DNA from: Odiellus spinosus
Lineage: Eukaryota; Arthropoda; Arachnida; Opiliones; Phalangiidae
NCBI GenBank assembly: GCA_963920705.1
Contig: OY987227.1
Location: forward strand, 6,497,143-6,561,142
Length of the DNA stretch: 64,000 nt
Direction: 5' to 3'
Part shown: in pieces, positions 23,563-35,440 of the stretch
How positions within the stretch are numbered: position 1 is the stretch's first letter
Layout: every line of letters begins with the position of its first letter
Notes under the pieces: model-generated
What the model saw: only the letters and a program-made list of their open reading frames with translations
The model's database searches: none
Told to the model about the DNA's origin: nothing
Program-made: the position numbers and the translations under genes

Positions 23563-26296
23563 ATATAGAAAACACCACTCAATGCAGCACTGTAAAAAAA
23601 CCACAAAAATCTATTTTATTTAGTTAAAGATATTGGATATCTTATTTTACATATTCTAACCTCGCTTAACTTAATATTTAAGTAAAAGTTGGCGTCTCCG
23701 TAAGAAAAAGGTCAAAATTGGTTCTCGCGAAACCATGTTAGCATCGTTTCGGGCCATATTGTTCGTTAAGATGGGAGGCAGAATTTTTGTTAGATGGGAA
23801 AATAGAATCCCAAATGTAAGACGTAATCAACGTAATGAGAAAATTCCATTTCCCCCCTCTCCCTAATTCTCAGCTTTGAAATCTTTTTCTTTTCCCAAGG
23901 GATGTTGTTTTTTTTCCTTCCCCGCACACTCTAAGTACATATAGGCCCTAGTATACGATGGATAAGTTTGCGAATTCGTTTTTACGAAGTCTCGCTCGCC
24001 TCTATTGTTTCTGGATTATTAGGGAGTCCTCCAAAAAATCTAATAATAATAATAATAATAATAAGGATGTCTTCGGCACGCTCCACTTTTCTAAGAAGCT
24101 TTATTTTTTTCATCACAACCCCGCGAGGGGTTTTCGCTTCAAGTACTCGTGCGTTTCAACATATAGCTATAGTCAATACCATTTCGAGTTGGTTGCTAGC
24201 GAACGCGGTACGTTATTTGATTATAGATAGTTTAGCGAGTGCGACGCTACTAACTGGAATGCCAGTAATCCTATAGACGAAATCGAAATTGAAGAGGAAC
24301 TTACAAGGGCAGTGCGTCATTGGGGTACACTCTTTACGTGCTGATCTCTTAAGAGATGTTGCTATCGTAGTTCCTATTCTGATCCTATTCTGATTGGCTA
24401 AGAAGATATGGCGATAGACAAACTAGGCGGTAACCCCTCCCTTCGCGCTTCGAGACTAGACGCGTTTCCCATAGCAACTGCTGGAATACGTGGATAGGTA
24501 CGCGAGCGAAAGGTAGTGAGGAGTAGGCGCGCCATCTATCGTGATAATTCATCATTATATTTGTACCCCAATGGCGGTAGCCCCTGGATCAGTTGGTTTA
24601 TGAATATGGAAATTTCGAATTCTTCAATAGAATAAGGGGGAGATTTGGACAAGGCCGAATACACTAGCTTCGAGCACTCAACCAAACTTCAAACTGTTAA
24701 TTATAATACCACCGGGCCAATACTAAAAAACTAAACTGTATAAATACAGTTTTTAATATTTAAATTTGAGTTAACGAATAGTTTAGTAAGGTTATTCTCG
24801 TAAAAAAAGGGATTAACTTCGCTCGGTAAGATTAATTTAAAATTAACTTTGAAGCGTGAACTCGCCGGATTTATGAAAGAGTAATTAGTTCAGTTAATCC
24901 CCTTCCCTTTTGGGGGGTCGCGATAATTAACCGGACTAGCTGTCCCCGGTCGCCACCCGCGCCGTCGCTCAAATATTTATTTTCCATTTTGCTTTTATAT
25001 TTTAATCCTACTTCCCGGATTAAAGTCTCCTCCAGCCGATTTTTAATCTCCGGGTTTCGCCATTTATATCTACCAAATTTCGAGCGACATTCCGCGATTA
25101 AAAGCGTCCCTGTATTCAGATTCCCGCGAAAATTCGATACGTATACGCTCAATTTAAAATTCGTATTAAAGGTGTTCAAATTGAGCGCCATTGGGAATTC
25201 ACGTTTCCTGTTTAGCGTGCATCACGTGTCGAATATAAACGGAAATGACGCGAAGTTTAGTATTGATCGAGTTGGAAAGAGACACGCGACGCTAGATAGA
25301 ATGTATCTCGAAAACAAGAACTTAATTAAGGGGTAAAACGTTGCTGTATAAACGGACGGATTAACCCACCTGGTTAATCCTATTCTGTATAGATCCGATC
25401 TGTATTCGCTCCTAATAACAATATGATATGGTGACCATAGTGCCTAGAACCTATTAATCCAAGCGATGACGTAGGTTGACGTTAAGGTGTCGTATCCCCC
25501 GCCTAGTGGTAAAATCGAATTTGTAATCTATTTGTCCACGTTTTTCTCCTTATACGCCCATTATACTCTAGAGAGAACATTTTAGGAACTGACACCTAAT
25601 GGAAACTTAATTTTTCGGTACTTGGCTCGAGTCGCGAGATTAGTTTCTTTAAAATTAGCTTTATCAAAAAATATATCCTCGCCGTTTTCGAAGGAAATAA
25701 TTTTCAAATTAGCCAAAGATGAAAGACGAACAAATTTTCGATTGAAATATTTTTTTTAGGCTTTGGGATTTCCATCGGGACCCGGGGAGCTTTTAGTCAA
25801 TCGTTGCACGCTTGGAAAGAGACTCTTTTTAGGGAGATTAATTTGACTCGTCTATCGGATAAGTGACTCGTTCGTAGCTTGATAGAAATCAATTTTTTTA
25901 CGGGTGTTAGCGCGATATTGGGGCTGGGGAATCCTTATATCTTCACCGCGCGTTAATTATATTCCGAACTCTTTTTTTTTGACGTGGGATTTATTTTTTT
26001 TGAGCCGATCTTGTGTTCGTTCTGGGCGGACATTCTCGATTAGATAACGGCTCAGTTAACGCTCTATTACTGCGGAAGAAATTGGTAAAGGGAAGCTCAA
26101 ATGCCGAAGATTATTAACGCGAAAGGTATCGACCAGCTTGCTCGGACGTCATCGTTTAAGGGCGAGCTAATTAAATAGTTAACAAAACCATTTATAAAGT
26201 AGCCGAGGCTTAGCAACCTAGTGAATGCTACTTTATAGCTCTCGGCAGACAATGACGTACTCTCAATCATTAATTAATATCTCCGTATATTAATTG
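23563..26296. other. stretch with no supported gene
   Basis: 2.7 kb containing a (TAA)n/(AAT)n microsatellite at about 24040-24063. Two antiparallel frames overlap, 24871-25191 minus (106 codons) and 24989-25336 plus (115 codons). Overlap on opposite strands without a recognisable domain argues that at most one could be real and probably neither is. Confidence 0.4.
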
Positions 26297-26479
26297 AGCT
26301 GCGTTCACACTACTAACTTTGAAACCGATTTTAACTGTTTTGGAAAGGTCAAAGTAGAAAATTTTCGGATCACTAGTATTGATCTTTGAACAAGAAACAA
26401 AATTAATATCTTAAAAAGTCGATTTGAATATTCGAAACGATTTGAAAACGGTTCCAAAGTGTCAAGTGTGAACGTAGCT
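26297..26479 (+). mobile_element. MITE D1 copy
   Basis: A 183-bp element from AGCTGCGTTCACACTACTAA to AAGTGTGAACGTAGCT, with the full D1 body (GTTTTGGAAAGGTCAAAGTA, AAAACGGTTCCAAAGTG). Flanks TTG and TTA may be a 3-bp duplication with one change. Confidence 0.85.
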
Positions 26480-27266
26480 TTAGTCTCCAATGTTTTCGCA
26501 TCGAAAATGCAAACTACGCGAGCTTTTCGATACGTTTTTCCTTCCTGGTTGACCCTCTCTTTTAGGAATCGATCTATCTAGCGGCGTTATAGGGTTCGCG
26601 CTATTGGCTCTTCCGTATAAATTCCCCTTTTAATTATTAGCGAGAAAAATGAAGGCTCTTTTTATCTATAAGTACCCTTCTTCTCTGTCGATGTCCTCTA
26701 TATAGCGCACTTGGCGTATACTCGCGGCTCCCGAGCTTTCTTCAGTTGAACAAAAGAGTCATCGAGTCAACCCCGCCCGGTAATGAGCGCCAGCGTCTAT
26801 AGACACTCTCTAAGTCTTATATAAATAGGTAGGAATGAACGACTAATATAAATATCGATAATATAAACCGAGTAGACTCGAAATCCCGGGACTAAATTCA
26901 ACGACCGCTTTATAATAAATCTATGAAGACAGTCGAGGAGGGAATGGGATTTGTCTTAGAAACACAATTTCCTTTTTTTAACCGTATTCCAAAAACACAA
27001 GCTAAAATTGCGAAAGAGGGACTTATATCTGTAGGATTACATTTCTCGTTTCCGATAACCTGCACCGCAGATGAAATTTACCTTAGTTACGTCAAAAATC
27101 AACTTTTTTGGTCAAAAATCTGTATTGGAACGTGGCTTAATTAACTCCCAACGCTTTACAAGGTGAACTAGATAATTTAACCAAATAATTAGATTGTGAT
27201 GACCCTCCAAAATAGTAAATAAAATAGCGATGTGTATACTTCGGATGTAAGGTGCTTCTGGTACCA
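26480..27266. other. stretch with no supported feature
   Basis: A 73-codon plus-strand frame at 26923-27144 has an ATG but no recognisable similarity. No repeats recognised. Confidence 0.4.
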
Positions 27267-27273
27267 ATATTAT

Positions 27274-27597
27274 CAGAAGCCGATGAAACCCTCCTTTGAA
27301 GTCTACTACTCTAATGTTCCATATAGCGCGCCTCTGTGTATGGGTGAAATTCACGATTTTACGAGATCGGAGGGGTCCTACTTCATGCCCAATTGGAAAT
27401 TCTCTCTCTCTACAAACGACGACGTTTTTTTGACGAAATCCAAGGCTGTTAGAGATATTCGCTCGACGAACTGCTGCTCCGGAAATATCTACCGTTAGCA
27501 GGCGTACGAATCGCGCTTTTTGAAACTAACCCATACAGAGAGGGGTTGACAAGACCTGGGAATAATAGACTTCAAAGGAGGGTTTCATCGGCTTCTG
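27274..27597 (+). mobile_element. MITE family A, copy 3
   Basis: A 324-bp element, with the family A terminal and subterminal inverted repeats and a perfect 7-bp duplication ATATTAT (27267-27273 and 27598-27604). The bases next to it differ, so the duplication here is exactly seven and not eight. Confidence 0.95.
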
Positions 27598-28329
27598 ATA
27601 TTATTTGAAAACGAAGGTTCCTATGCAAATTCGGATCGAATGTGGCCTTTAGATGTATATTTATATATATATATATATATAGGTGGTGCTCGTTAAAATT
27701 CCGCTTATCTTTCTTGGTTTTGAGGATAGAAATCGATTTTCCTTTCAAGTTCTTTCTTTTTATCTCGGGAGAAGCCTGGGGGGTATGTATTTCGCGGCAT
27801 TTTTCAATTTTACCTCGATTCCACCGAAATGGTCGCGTCTCGGGGATACGACCTCTATATGTTATGTAGGAATCTTTTCTTTCGCCGTTATTGTAAATGT
27901 AATTCGGCTTAAACTTTCCGCGAGACTGAAGACGATTGGTTAAAACTACCGAGTAAAGCGGATGTACCCTGCCCGGATTAAGAGTGAAAAGGAAGAATTG
28001 ATCGAAGAACGCCCGCGAGAGAAATTTGAATAATTAAATTAAGAGAAACGCTCCACTGCAATTCGGATTGATTTGGTTTAAATACACACTCGCTATTGAG
28101 CGGCTGATGAAGGAACGTGGCTTCGGGGGCTCGCCTCCGAGGAGTCGCTGACTAATAAAGGTGTACTTCCTCGTATTTATTGGCCACTCGTTGTTTCGAT
28201 CGAGATGAGCGCTACGTTAATCGATCAACGAAGCATCTAAATAATTATATTGATTAACGAAGGTGTAGAGGTACTTGGAAAATTTACGTAATTCTCGCCT
28301 CTTCACCTTGTCTGTTTGTTATATAAGTC
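27598..28329. other. stretch with no supported feature
   Basis: A TA-dinucleotide repeat lies at about 27659-27681. Two overlapping plus-strand frames (75 and 86 codons at 27642-27943) share the same bases in different frames and are not supported. Confidence 0.4.
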
Positions 28330-28821
28330 TTTAGCCTCATTCAGACTGCGAACAACATTTTGATTTGACTAAATTAATCGGAAAATATTTTATTTAACAA
28401 TTTATCCAACCTTTGCCATATTCGGCAGCGGTGAAAGCGTATAAATTGTATCACCTTTACCAAGAATCCATTCAGGTTCCATAAGAATATGGGAGGGCTG
28501 CGATTCAATAACCATTGTAGCAAAAGTTCGTCCGCTTCGAATCGATTTTTCAAGTAAATCGCTCCTGACATCTATTATTAACCCGCGCCACTAACGACCT
28601 TGACATAATATTTTGGGTAATAAAAATGGAGCCGACCGAAAAAAGATCTAAGCGTACAAATGTTGCGAAAATTGCGGACGAACATTTCTTACAAAGTTTG
28701 GGAGGATGGTATCAGAGGATAAAGCTATGCTCCCATATTCTTATGGAACCTGAATGGATTCTTGCTAGAACTGACTAAACAATATATAGAATTGTTGATT
28801 GTATATCTGAACGGGGCTTTA
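28330..28821. mobile_element. putative foldback element W
   Basis: About 490 bp with outer ends TTTAGCCTCATTCAGACTG (left) and TATCTGAACGGGGCTTTAA (right). Inside is a perfect 35-bp inverted repeat: left arm 28461-28495, right arm 28730-28764, containing CCATTCAGGTTCCATAAGAA and its inverse. Looser complementarity continues inward (AAAAGTTCGTCCGC against GCGGACGAACA). A 65-codon minus-strand frame lies across the left arm and is not recognisable. No TSD was read. Confidence 0.65.
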
Positions 28822-29817
28822 ACGTATTTGTCAGTTGACGAGTAGAGGCCTAGCTCGTTACTGTTAATGCGTGGAATGACGCCCTCTCTCGCGACTCAAT
28901 AATTATTCGGCCACTATATGTTACGGCCATCTTGTTCCCAATATAGTTCGTCATCCTTCCATCATCTCCTCTTTGTATAAGCGTAAGAGAGCTTCAATTT
29001 TATTCTTATAATAGTTCGCGGGAGGAAGGAGTGGAGGAGGAAGAGGGTTGCGTGGGTGGAACATTGTTTCGAGGGAGGTTTTTAAAAGCTCCGGATCCTT
29101 AGTGATGGATGACTAGGCACGTCTCTCTCTCATCTCTTCTTCTCTCTCCACTATCTTTTTTTGCTCCGTTCTATGTGTAGTTGTTCGCGCTATCAGTTCC
29201 CCCGACGGCCCAGAAACTGCGAGCTGGTCGATATTTCCCTTCCGCTCTTTTGTTTTCTCGCCGCCGAAGATGAGCCCTACCCGATGTACTCCGTCGAGCT
29301 ATCTATCTACCTTTCCTCGCCCCTCATGCATCTCCCTTCCATCCCTATCGTCAAACGCGTACGCCTGGCCACTTCAATCGGCGAGCCTCTTATCAACTTG
29401 ATATTTTCGCTACACTTAGCTCCATCCCCGCGCGATAAACGCCGTAGTTCGCTTGATAAATACACTGAGCTTATTCGGGTTGAAGAAACGGCGTTAACTG
29501 CTCGCCCCTACCTTGTTAGTTTCCTAGCAGGGGTGGAATGTTTTTTTTTTTTTTATTTTTTTTGACCCAATCTCGCCTTTTTCCCCTTTAAAGTCAGCTT
29601 CGATACAGATACTAAGCCTTTCTAATGACTTAATTACTCGTAAATATTCGTGTTTTATTTTATTTTAAACTCTACGCGCGCTCGTAATCCTTTATATCAA
29701 GTTATTTATAAACTAATTGGACTGGTATAAGACGCGAATTTTGGTACAATGTTTTTAGGCACGTTTTAAGTCTAAATCGGCTAAAAATAACTCGTTTCCA
29801 GATACTAGGCGATCCCT
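28822..29817. other. stretch with no supported gene
   Basis: A purine-rich GGAGGAAG patch occurs near 29020-29050. A 134-codon plus frame at 29161-29565 opens at TTG (first ATG at 29173) and ends in a T tract encoding a Phe run. It shows no domain, and I do not call it. Poly-T at about 29540-29560. Confidence 0.4.
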
Positions 29818-29821
29818 TTAA

Positions 29822-30180
29822 AGGGAGAATGCAACATAACATTTATTTATCGATTTCATATCGTTTAAATAGGCCTAATCCAACAGTAAAAAATTTACAA
29901 ACAAATATTAAACTAGAAATAAATTAAAATAGGCTTAGCTTGAATTCATGAATATCCTGAATTTCTTCAGCGACCAATCTCATGAAGATCTTGCCTTAAC
30001 GACGGGTCTTTGATCATTGGTCGCTGACTCTTCAATGGGAAGAAATTCAGGATATCTTAATGAATCCAGATAAGCCTATTTAAATTTATTTCTATTTAAT
30101 ATAAATTTTATTTAACGGTAGATTAAGCCTATTTAAACTATAAGGAGTCGATAATAAATCTGTTAGGTTGCATTCTCCCT
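29822..30180. mobile_element. E-family TTAA MITE, intact reference copy
   Basis: A 359-bp palindromic element starting AGGGAGAATGCAACATAAC and ending GGTTGCATTCTCCCT, with TTAA on both sides (29818-29821 and 30181-30184). The TTAA target fits piggyBac- or Kolobok-type transposition. The two arms are complementary almost to the centre: TCAGCGACCAAT pairs with ATTGGTCGCTGA. Confidence 0.92.
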
Positions 30181-30618
30181 TTAAAGGCTCTTCTCTGTTT
30201 CGAAAAGGATTATGTATAAATAGGAGCTAATTAATATTCATTCATTCCAATCGACCACTTGTTTAAATAAGTCCGGTCACCAACTTAGTACGAAATATAC
30301 TTCGATATTTGTAGATGATTTAACTTCTAATCTATTCGTGAATATTCCAAATAAGGGCGGTTTCTTCTGTATATCGTGAGCTTATGGTAAAGCTGACGAA
30401 ATAATTGACCCTAAATATGCAAAACATTTTTTTTTGTACTCCCTTTAAGGTTTGAATTTCCGAATGATAAGTTAATATCCGTGGGACGCGAGCGTGGCTG
30501 CGCGGGTGCTTAACTACGAGTTAATTAGCGAGTTATATAATGCTAGTCCTGTCTCGGAATAAAAAATAAAACGTTTTTTTAAGGTCTATGACACTTTGAC
30601 GATCCCGCGACCGCGGCC
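30181..30618. other. stretch with no supported feature
   Basis: No gene or recognised repeat apart from the flank of the E element. Confidence 0.35.
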
Positions 30619-30680
30619 CCTATAAAGGGAGGCTGCAAAGACGGAAATAATTCATTTTATTATCGATTCTATACTGTTAA
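30619..30680. mobile_element. E-family left-end fragment
   Basis: TATAAAGGGAGGCTGCAAAG followed by TTCATTTTATTATCGATTCT resembles the first ~60 bp of family E. It is cut off by the TTAA palindrome that follows. Confidence 0.5.
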
Positions 30681-31156
30681 AGGGAGAATGAAAGGCCGAC
30701 ACAAGCTAATTTTAATCGATTAAGAATGCTAAAATAATGAGAAAAACAATAATATAACTCACCAAAAAATTACGTTATTTTATAATCAATTTCCAAAGTT
30801 CCCATGCTAAGCCTAGGCTGCCTAGCTAGGTGAACTAGGCTATCACGACCTGTATTTTTTTTAACATTCGCGGCTGTTCTTGTCGATAAACACGAGCGAG
30901 TACGCGTATTTTAAAAATACGCGTACTCGCTCGTGATTGGCGACTAGATTAGACGGGAATATTAAAAAAAATACGGCTCATGCTCGCCTAGTTCGCCGAG
31001 CTAGGCAGCCAAGGCTTAGCATCTGCAAGTTTCGGAACTTTGGAAATTGATTATAAAATAACGAATTATTTTTGGTGAGTTACATTATTGTTTTTCTCAT
31101 TATTTTAGCATTCTTAATCGATTAAAAATAGGTTGTTTTGGCCTTTCATTCTCCCT
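30681..31156. mobile_element. 476-bp TTAA-flanked palindromic element
   Basis: TTAA at 30677-30680 and 31157-31160 bound the termini AGGGAGAATGAAAGGCC and GGCCTTTCATTCTCCCT. Long arms follow: AATCGATTAAGAATGCTAAA and its inverse, GAAATTGATTATAAAATAAC and its inverse, and GCCTAGCTAGG-type arms. The centre is a perfect inverted repeat of 22 bp per arm (CACGAGCGAGTACGCGTATT / AATACGCGTACTCGCTCGTG, about 30890-30934). The first 14 bp match family E but the body does not. Confidence 0.92.
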
Positions 31157-31190
31157 TTAACAAGATGATCAGCGTGGGACTGAACGATAG

Positions 31191-31320
31191 TTAAGCCTCG
31201 TTTTCAATCAAGATGTTTTGTCCAAAAAAGTTACTTTTTTTGCTCGGTTTTTCGTCATAACTGTAAATTTACCTTGGTTATGATGAACTAAAAAAAACCT
31301 CGATTGAAAACGTGTCTTTA
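31191..31320. mobile_element. putative small foldback U
   Basis: AAGCCTCGTTTTCAATCAAG on the left and CTCGATTGAAAACGTGTCTT on the right form an imperfect inverted repeat about 130 bp apart, with an inner GTCATAAC/GTTATGA pair. A left-end-only match (AAGCCTCGTTTTCAATCAAC) recurs at about 32170-32189, supporting a dispersed family. Confidence 0.5.
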
Positions 31321-31429
31321 CGGAACGTGACGACTTGTTTTCGCGTCCGATGTTGAGGTCTTAATTAAAACCGCACCTAAATTAAAGATTTATAAAGGTT
31401 TTTGCGTAAAATGTTTGTAGTTAAATGGT

Positions 31430-31475
31430 TTTCATGAACACTGGTTATCATGAACACTGGTTAACATGAACACTG
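31430..31475 (+). repeat. 16-bp short tandem repeat, three units
   Basis: CATGAACACTGGTTA-type units repeated three times, the last truncated to CATGAACACTG. Confidence 0.85.
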
Positions 31476-31561
31476 TAGTGATTCGAAACTAGTTTCGCGT
31501 AACTAAAAAAGGACTCGTTCGTGTGGATTAAAATATTCGGGAAATGTAGGCCTACTTGTCT

Positions 31562-31940
31562 GATTTGGGAAAAAAAACGGAAAAAGATTCATATTTAGGC
31601 GACTAATAATAATAACTCCCCCTGCATGTATGTCTGAATTTGCACGTCTTGCTCTGTTGCGTGAGAGTCATGGCAGGTGTTCCTCGGATTTTCTTAAGCC
31701 AAAGATACCGCAGGGATCGTTTATTGGTTAGTTATAACTTGCATAAATTTGGGAAAAAAATCGGAAAAAGATTCATATTTAGGCGACTAATCAAAATAAC
31801 TCCCCCTGCATGTATACCTTAATTTGCGCGTTTTGCTCTGTTGCGTGAGAGTCAGTGCCGCGGCAGGTGTCACTAGGATTTTCTTAAGCCAAGGATACCG
31901 CAGGGATCGTTTATTGGTTAGTTATAACTTGCATAAATTA
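31562..31940 (+). repeat. ~187-bp tandem duplication
   Basis: The two units run from about 31562 and about 31748, each beginning TTTGGGAAAAAAA and ending GTTATAACTTGCATAAATT. They share AAGATTCATATTTAGGCGAC, CTCCCCCTGCATGTAT, TCTGTTGCGTGAGAGTCA and ACCGCAGGGATCGTTTATTG. A few substitutions and a 5-bp insertion (GTGCC region) separate them. A 60-codon frame in unit 1 is broken in unit 2, so it is not a duplicated coding sequence. Confidence 0.92.
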
Positions 31941-32757
31941 ATATTATTTTTCGAAGCGTAATCCCTCTTTATTTTCCTTTTCATTCACTCCCCCTTTAAA
32001 GAGTAGATCTTTGATTACGTGGGCGAAGAATCATTCCTTCACGAAGGCTAATATTCGTTATAGCTTGAACGGCCCCTCTATGCTGGCGCACCACGTCACT
32101 ACACCACCCAATTCGCAACCCCCCCCCCCCCCCCCGACCCATCTACCATCATTATATAAATTGGTATAAGCCTTAAGCCTCGTTTTCAATCAACCTTTTT
32201 CAAGCTTTGCTCGTAATACGACACCAATGGGCTCGCGAGACGATTCGAACGCAATTTAACCGGTATTGATCAATTTGATTCGCTTCTTAGACCAAATACC
32301 ATCGACCTTTCACTCGGCTGCGAATGTTAATACCATTTCAAGTTTCGAAACAACATTTTTCGAGAAATATCTGTTGCTTTTAGGTGTGGGAAGACGGTCT
32401 GCTTCGGGAATTCAAGTCCACAATTCTACCTATCTTTAACTTTGTAGAATCAACATACGTAATTCTCACTCGTGGAGTAGTTAGGTCCATTTTTTGTGAA
32501 AATAAGGAGCGTTTACTATCATATTTTCCAAATTAAAAACTTTAGTCTAACGCTACATTTATTTTTAACAATAGATAATTTTTTCAAAAATTCAGCGTGG
32601 GGATTTTCCAAATTTAAAAGAAATTTTAGGGAAACTTGACATTTATTTTAAAGAAATTCGTACGAAACGTTTGGGTTCTTCTTTCTAAACGGTTAAAAAT
32701 CGATTTTGAAAGCGGCTTAAAGTGAAGATTTTGCTGTACTCGATTTTTGTATGGCTG
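31941..32757. other. stretch with no supported feature
   Basis: A 17-base C run lies at 32119-32135, and the family U end fragment lies at about 32170-32189. Otherwise nothing recognised. Confidence 0.4.
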
Positions 32758-32760
32758 TTA

Positions 32761-33033
32761 AGCTACACTAGCATTTCTTAATCGATTTGAAACGTTAAAA
32801 TCAAACCGATATTCAAATCGTCAAGAATCGTTATAAGCGTCACGCGTTCACGCGTAATCTTTATAAATCGATTTATCGTAGCTTCATTTATCGGTTGTTG
32901 AAACCGAATGCGGTATGAAACTGGTTCCCGAAGCAGTTTCGAGAAATCGAATCAAATCGATTCGAGAAAAGACGGTTTCCCGTTCACGCTACTCTAGCGA
33001 AACGGTTTAAATCGATTCTGGTATGAACGCGGC
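32761..33033 (-). mobile_element. MITE D2, intact copy with TTA flanks
   Basis: A 273-bp element from AGCTACACTAGCATTTCTTA to GGTATGAACGCGGC, with TTA immediately on each side (32758-32760 and 33034-33036). It retains ATCGGTTGTTGAAACCGAAT uninterrupted. A 3-bp TWA duplication is the PIF/Harbinger target type; this is inference from the TSD only. Confidence 0.85.
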
Positions 33034-33917
33034 TTAATATAAAGATTTTCCTGTACTCGATTTTCGTACCGCTATAAGTGAATTACTTTTCCGGGAGGTG
33101 GCATTGTCGAATGTTCTAATCCTCGACGCTTCGCTTCGGGGCTAAAAGCCCCATTCCTATGGCGAGCGTTCTTTCCCGCTCGCCTTTATACGGCTATCTT
33201 TATTCTTCTTCTACATTGAACCAAAATTATTGTATACAGTCTGAATTCCCTTCTAATCTCCCCCTCTTATAGCTGTTAGCTCCCTTTCAATTTTTTTTGC
33301 GCAGTAAAGCCTTGAACTATAGTAGAGTGTACCGTATCTTTTTGGTTGGTCGAGACAGCAGCGCGTTTTGGCTTTTATCGTTAAGGTCTGATCTTCTGTT
33401 TTATTTCACTCTCTCTCTCTTTTTTTCATTTCTTTTAGCTTACAACAGGTTTAAAGATCACCCCTACCCCCATCCCCCTTTCACGTTGCTCTTTTTCCGC
33501 TCGCTAAAACGTCAGAGTGGAATTTGTGGGGGGATTTGTAGTCGGCAGCCTCTTCCAAAGTCGGAAAAAATTGCCGATAGGGAAAGATTTAAAGGAAAAA
33601 TGGTGAAAATAATGTTAGCATCTCGAACGATCGTCTTAAGTTAGAAAATATTATTATTAATCCAAGATTAAGCGCTCAGAAAAATCAAATATAATGCCCA
33701 TAAGGCCGTAATAAAGGTATCTGTTTAGCCTTGTTGGTTTTCGTGAAGATAATTTGAAGGAAAAAAATTGACCGACCACTCAGGCGATTTTCAAGTTGAA
33801 GTTGGTCATTTTAAAATATGTACAGCCTGAAAATATGTACAGTATATAGAAATTTTTTATTTTCATTCGCACGCGAATTATTTTACAGAACTTAACTATA
33901 CGTTATGCCGGAAAAAA
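33034..33917. other. stretch with no supported gene
   Basis: The 115-codon frame at 33297-33644 starts from TTG and has Ser/Leu/Phe-rich low-complexity stretches from a CT microsatellite (about 33408-33425). Not called. Confidence 0.4.
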
Positions 33918-33923
33918 TTCTTT

Positions 33924-34408
33924 CAGGGAGCCCAGTGGTCCTATAATTCCTATAAATCCTATATTTTCGAACATATTATCCTGTATTTCCTTGAAATGTC
34001 CTATAAGGTCCTATAATCTTGAGTTAATATACATTTTTTAATCAAAACCTTTTTTTATTAAAAAAAAAACGCCCCGCCGTCAAAAACTTAAATCTTTTGC
34101 GTAAAGAGACCCTATTAGCTAAGAGCTGGAGCTACCTAAAGGGAAGAGGGGGAGGGGGGTGGGGAGCTCAAACAAACTCTTAACGGTTTCAATCGAGTTC
34201 AATATCTAAAGAAATCTGAGTCGCGTTTGTGAGCAAGTTCCCGTATTGGAAAATATCATTTATCCTTTTTTAAAAGGTATTTTGCTGAAATCCCAAATAA
34301 TTTTAGTCCTACATTATCCTATAAAACCTAAATTTGTCCTGTATAATTCTATTTATTGGGAAAAAATAATCCTACCTGTCCTACAAGGAATTATGGCTGG
34401 GTTCCCTT
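33924..34408. mobile_element. putative element AA, CCTATA-rich
   Basis: About 485 bp from CAGGGAGCCCAGTGGTCCTA to AATTATGGCTGGGTTCCCTT, with possible 6-bp flanks TTCTTT at 33918-33923 and 34409-34414. Both arms are full of CCTATAA/TCCTATA words (33950-34015 and 34250-34385). The same vocabulary surrounds the minisatellite in the composite E element (12340-12400), suggesting that array arose from an AA-type insertion. Confidence 0.55.
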
Positions 34409-34414
34409 TTCTTT

Positions 34415-35164
34415 TAAATTCTTCAACGCAGAGGTATAAAACTTTGATTACATAGCTAAAGGTTTATTAATATGATAAAAATGGTGATAGCCTCGTTAAA
34501 AACACCTTGGTAGATAGGTATAGATCTAATGAAAGTTTTGGTCGGTATATCATCCGAAATACAAAGCCCCTTTTCATACCGCGGATAAGATTCTCAACCC
34601 GCAAATTTCTACCTAAACCCCTCAATCCCTCGTCCTCGATCTTCTCGCCTTTAATAGAAGCCGCCAAATAAATCACCCCTTACAATACAGGTACGCAAAA
34701 ACCGCGGGTCGTAATTGATGACGATGTGACGGGCCAGTTCCTATATAGCTTCTTTTCCAACTGATCCTTCTATTTTCCATTTAATTCGTCTCAGCCGGCC
34801 ACGTTCACGATGAGTGAGTGAGATTACCGATAAACCAAAATTAAACCGCCTAAGTATTCTCCTATAAGATCCGAACAAGAAACCCCCGAGCCCGTATCAC
34901 GGGCCACGCCATATATCTTTCGATAAAACCTACTCTTCAAGGTTTTATTCTGCACTCGGGAGTAATAAATTTAGCCTTAAATTAATGAATCTTAGAAGTT
35001 AATTTAAACAGCAGTCCTATTCTAATATCTTAGCGAGCGGAAAAAGGTTCCATAGCCAACAATGCTAAGTTCATTCTGAGACTGATAACGAAAACTATAT
35101 TAAAATTTCAACTCATGGAATTGTGAACTTTTCATATCAATGTGCCCTGGAGGGCTTATACCAA
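34415..35164. other. stretch with no supported feature
   Basis: A 69-codon minus-strand frame without similarity. No repeats recognised. Confidence 0.4.
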
Positions 35165-35440
35165 ATAGAGCAACGAAATTGGCTTACATAATGAGAAAAA
35201 AACTTCTATTTTACTTTAAAATTGACCAATTTGGAAAGTTGCAACATATTTTGACTAAATAGACCAAATACAACAACCCGAATTCGACAATAAGTGAAGC
35301 AAAATAGAAAATCCCTTTGGTCCAATTTAGTTTATTTCATTTGATCTATTTTCAGATCGAATTATTTCGTAATTTTCTAATTTGTACCATTTGTGATTTT
35401 TCTCCAGCATGATTGTGAAAGCCAATTTCCTTCGTTATTT
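35165..35440. mobile_element. putative foldback Y1
   Basis: CAACGAAATTGGCTTACATA at 35171-35190 pairs imperfectly with TGAAAGCCAATTTCCTTCGT near 35417-35435. Inside, TTGGTCCAATTTAGTTTATT and CATTTGATCTATTTTC echo phrases in Y2 and Y3. No TSD identified. Confidence 0.5.

Noticed and set aside
24871-25336. Antiparallel frames of 106 and 115 codons
   Set aside because: They overlap on opposite strands with no recognisable motif. The 115-codon frame opens at TTG. Not separable from chance.
29161-29565. 134-codon frame
   Set aside because: Opens at TTG, ends in a poly-Phe tract from a T run, and no family similarity is recognised.
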